DNA from: Patescibacteria group bacterium
GTDB lineage: Bacteria > Patescibacteriota > Microgenomatia > UM-FILTER-40-11
NCBI GenBank assembly: GCA_023473205.1
Contig: JAMCYY010000002.1
Coordinates: 1-8,083, forward strand
Length of the DNA stretch: 8,083 nt
Direction: 5' to 3'
The notes beneath the pieces are model-generated. The model was given only the letters and a program-made list of their open reading frames with translations. It made no database searches and was not told the origin of the DNA. Of this stretch, positions 5,820-8,083 are shown piece after piece (the stretch's first letter is position 1; each line of letters opens with the position of its first letter). The translations under genes and the position numbers were made by a program.

Positions 5820-6458
5820 ATGTTTTATGATACTGCAAAAAGGCTGATGGACATTTTTGGGGCATGTTTGGGAATTATTGTTTTTTCTCCAGTGATGGTG
5901 GTTACCGCCGTGGCGATAGAAATTGAATCACCCGGTCCGGTTTTAGCTGATACACCGAAAAGAATGGGGAAAGATGGTAAAGAATTCCGCTTTTTTAAAT
6001 TTCGTTCTATGATTCCTAATGCCCATAACCTTTTGCATACCGATCCCAAATTTGCAAAATTATTGGAGGAATATAAAAAATCAAGTTATAAGTTGCATAA
6101 TGACCCGCGGGTAACCAAAGTGGGCAAATTTATCCGGAAACATTCAATTGACGAAATTCCCCAGCTTTTTAACGTTTTGTGGGGTGATATGAGTTTGGTT
6201 GGACCAAGACCGTATTACCCTTTTGAACTTAAGGAACAACAGGAAAAATATCCCCATACTCAGGATATGGTTAAAGAGGTTTTAAAAGTAAAACCCGGGG
6301 TTACCGGCCAATGGCAAGTCTCCGGCAGAAGTGAAATAAATTTTGATAAAAGGATTGAAATGGATGCCGCCTATGCTGGAAAAAAGTCACTCTTTTATGA
6401 TATGCTAATTATTATTAGAAGTCCCTTAGCAATGATTACCGGGAAAGGAGCAGTTTAA
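5820..6458 (+). CDS. Membrane sugar-1-phosphate transferase (PglC/WcaJ-domain phosphoglycosyl transferase)
   Basis: Starts glycan assembly by transferring a sugar-1-phosphate from a nucleotide-sugar to undecaprenyl phosphate at the inner face of the membrane. At 212 residues it is the minimal catalytic form (bacterial sugar transferase domain), lacking the extra N-terminal membrane helices of WcaJ or WbaP. One hydrophobic segment (about 10-34, with the SP break typical of the re-entrant helix) is followed by SPGPV, the FKFRSM block at 59-64, the catalytic Asp111-Glu112 in HSIDEIPQLFNVL, GDMSLVGPRP at 122-131, KPGVTGQWQVSGRSE and the DAAYAGKKSLFYDMLII tail. The usual Q-x-R of the QxRxG motif reads TPKRMG. 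The start at 5820 is supported by AAGGAG upstream and by the family N-terminus. The sugar is unknown. Confidence 0.93.
   Translation: MFYDTAKRLMDIFGACLGIIVFSPVMVVTAVAIEIESPGPVLADTPKRMGKDGKEFRFFKFRSMIPNAHNLLHTDPKFAKLLEEYKKSSYKLHNDPRVTKVGKFIRKHSIDEIPQLFNVLWGDMSLVGPRPYYPFELKEQQEKYPHTQDMVKEVLKVKPGVTGQWQVSGRSEINFDKRIEMDAAYAGKKSLFYDMLIIIRSPLAMITGKGAV
6444..6450 (+). promoter_or_regulatory. Shine-Dalgarno site of the DUF4012 gene
   Basis: AAAGGAG lies 7 nt before the ATG at 6458, inside the end of the phosphoglycosyl transferase gene. The stop and start share one base (TAATG), so the two genes are probably coupled in translation. Confidence 0.75.
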
Positions 6459-8083
6459 TGGAAACAATAGAAAAAATCTCAATAGAAAATGAAGATAAAG
6501 AGATTACCTCTGTTCATAAAAGCCGTAAATTATTAGTTTTTTTGGGGGGCTTGGGCATAATTATTTTGCTTTTAGCCGCGGGTACTGGTTTTGCTTACCT
6601 TTCCGTTAAATCACTCTTAGTGGAGAAAGACCCTCTTGAAAGGGATGCGAATAGTCTTAAGCTGGCAGTTAAGGAACAAAATTTAGAGAAAATTAAAGCG
6701 TCAACAAAAGATTTAGAAAGTGATTTGGGCCGTTTGCAACAAAAAGTTGGGAATTATCGTCTTTTGGGCAGTTTACCAATAGTTAAAAATTATTATAATG
6801 ATGCTAATCATGCGATTACGGCAGGGATGTCTGGCTTAAAAGCGGGAAATTTAGTGGTTGAGGCAATTTCTCCTTATGCTGATATTCTTGGTTTAGGAGG
6901 AGATAAAAATTCATCCGGAAGCGGTAAGACAACTTTGGATAGAGTTACTTTCATGGTCACTACTCTTGATAAAATCAGGCCGCAGCTTGATAAAATTGGC
7001 TTTGAGTTAGAAACCGCCAGAAAAGAAATGGACCAAATTGATCCCAACCGTTATCCTGAAGAGCTAAAGGGCTTTAAAATTCGGCAAAATTTATCTTTAG
7101 GAATCAGTACCTTAGATCAAGCTTCATCTTTAATTACGGATGCTAAACCTTTTATTGAAGTTTTGCCTGATTTAATGGGAGTGAATAGCCCAAAATTTTA
7201 TTTTGTCCTTTTCCAAAATGACGCCGAACTTCGGCCAACCGGCGGCTTTATGACTGCTTATGGAATCTTAAAAGTTGATAAAGGTAAAATTACGCCTGTC
7301 CTTTCAGAAGATATCTATTCTTTAGACAATGCTTTTAATAAAAAGTTACCGGCACCTGATCCAATTAAAAAATTCCACAAAGACGTTCCATATTACTATT
7401 TACGTGATATGAATCTTTCCCCGGACTTTGCCGTTTCAATGCAAGAATTTATGGGATATTATAAACAACTTCCGATTGCCCAAAAAGTTGACGGTGTTAT
7501 TGGTGTTGATACTAAGCTCTTAGTTGGACTTTTGAAGGTTTTAGGTTCAATAGGGGTTCCTGAGTGGGGAAATTTTTCCGCTGAAAATGATAAAAGATGT
7601 GATTGTCCGCAAGTCGTTTATCGGCTGGAAGAGATTGCTGATAAGCCAGTAAGTACGATGAAAACAGCGAGAAAAGCAGTTATTGGACCGTTAATGCATT
7701 CAATTTTAGCTAATGCCTTTAATAGCCCAAAATCAAAGATGGCAGAACTTTTTAATGTTGGCTTAACTGCCATCCAGGAAAAGCATGTCCTGTTTTATCT
7801 TTTTGACGAAAAATCGCAAAAAGCCGTTGAGGCCTTTAATTTAGCCGGAAGAGTGAGAAACTATGACGGGGATTATCAACTTTTGGTTGATACAAACTTT
7901 GCCGGAGCGAAGTCAAATCTTTTTATTAATCAAAAGATTGAAGAAAAATTTGAGTTAGCGGCTGATGGTACAGTAACAAAGACAATTAATGTTACTTATA
8001 ATAATCCTTTTAAAGCCTCAGATTGCGGTTTGCTTTCTGGAGGTCTTTGTTTAAATGGCCAATACCGCGATTGGATCCGGCTT
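6458..8083 (+). CDS. DUF4012 membrane-anchored protein, 3' end outside window
   Basis: 542 residues are visible and the frame runs off the window. A short cytoplasmic head (1-24) rich in charges precedes one membrane helix at about 25-49, so most of the protein should lie outside the membrane. A charged, likely coiled-coil stretch follows (about 56-98). The DUF4012 core is recognised by FYFVLFQNDAELRPTGGFMTAYG at 247-269, LRDMNLSPDF at 315-324 and KVDGVIGVDTKLLVGLLKVLG at 343-363. Cysteine pairs occur at 381/383 and 523/531. The family has no assigned activity known to me; it is often found with glycosyltransferases in Patescibacteria and Actinobacteria. Being directly coupled to the phosphoglycosyl transferase suggests a role in exporting, modifying or attaching the glycan, which is inference. 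The end of the gene and any C-terminal domain are unseen. Confidence 0.88.
   Translation, partial: METIEKISIENEDKEITSVHKSRKLLVFLGGLGIIILLLAAGTGFAYLSVKSLLVEKDPLERDANSLKLAVKEQNLEKIKASTKDLESDLGRLQQKVGNYRLLGSLPIVKNYYNDANHAITAGMSGLKAGNLVVEAISPYADILGLGGDKNSSGSGKTTLDRVTFMVTTLDKIRPQLDKIGFELETARKEMDQIDPNRYPEELKGFKIRQNLSLGISTLDQASSLITDAKPFIEVLPDLMGVNSPKFYFVLFQNDAELRPTGGFMTAYGILKVDKGKITPVLSEDIYSLDNAFNKKLPAPDPIKKFHKDVPYYYLRDMNLSPDFAVSMQEFMGYYKQLPIAQKVDGVIGVDTKLLVGLLKVLGSIGVPEWGNFSAENDKRCDCPQVVYRLEEIADKPVSTMKTARKAVIGPLMHSILANAFNSPKSKMAELFNVGLTAIQEKHVLFYLFDEKSQKAVEAFNLAGRVRNYDGDYQLLVDTNFAGAKSNLFINQKIEEKFELAADGTVTKTINVTYNNPFKASDCGLLSGGLCLNGQYRDWIRL

Noticed and set aside
393..6049. Open frames on the minus strand of 60 to 130 residues
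   Set aside because: All lie opposite well-supported genes, show no family motifs and have low-complexity compositions expected from the complementary strand.
6905..6934. GSGKTT in the DUF4012 protein looks like an ATP-binding P-loop
   Set aside because: The required glycine four residues before GK is absent (asparagine there), there is no strand before it or Walker B after it, and it lies in a serine/glycine linker outside the membrane.

Overview
The window is a single-strand gene cluster for making a surface polysaccharide or glycan. All eight genes lie on the + strand and are packed as an operon: neighbours overlap by 1 to 37 nt or are separated by at most 37 nt. The first gene is cut at its 5' end and the last at its 3' end. 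No intergenic stretch is long enough to hold a promoter, terminator or RNA gene, so the operon's control region lies outside the window.

Likely source: an AT-rich, uncultured bacterium of the Candidate Phyla Radiation (Patescibacteria), probably Microgenomates-like. This is an inference from the combination of a DUF4012 membrane protein directly after a small phosphoglycosyl transferase, dense glycosyltransferase packing, and short repeats inside genes. UGA acts as a normal stop in several genes, so the recoded genetic code of Gracilibacteria/SR1 does not apply. The PflX-type radical SAM gene fits an anaerobe.

Layout: (2-664) C-terminal part of a GT-B glycosyltransferase; (651-1616) GT2 glycosyltransferase; (1623-2756) GT4 glycosyltransferase; (2753-3580) PflX-like radical SAM protein; (3618-4745) GT4 glycosyltransferase of the WbaZ type; (4709-5818) mannose-1-phosphate guanylyltransferase; (5820-6458) membrane sugar-1-phosphate transferase that starts a lipid-linked glycan; (6458-8083, cut) DUF4012 membrane protein. 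Working model: ManC supplies GDP-mannose, the phosphoglycosyl transferase loads the first sugar phosphate on undecaprenyl phosphate, the four glycosyltransferases extend the chain, and the DUF4012 protein acts outside the membrane in an unknown, possibly glycan-attaching, step. The radical SAM protein's role here is unclear.

The most unusual signal is a set of short tandem repeats with a 7-nt unit inside the glycosyltransferase genes. Two are AT-rich arrays of the same length and design (seven units, the fifth shortened to six bases, 48 bp in all). Two are built from GACTACA/GTCTACA units, and one of these is partly palindromic. All four fall in loops just before a predicted beta-strand. None was seen in the ManC, phosphoglycosyl transferase, radical SAM or DUF4012 genes. 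They look like in-frame repeat insertions and possible phase-variation sites.
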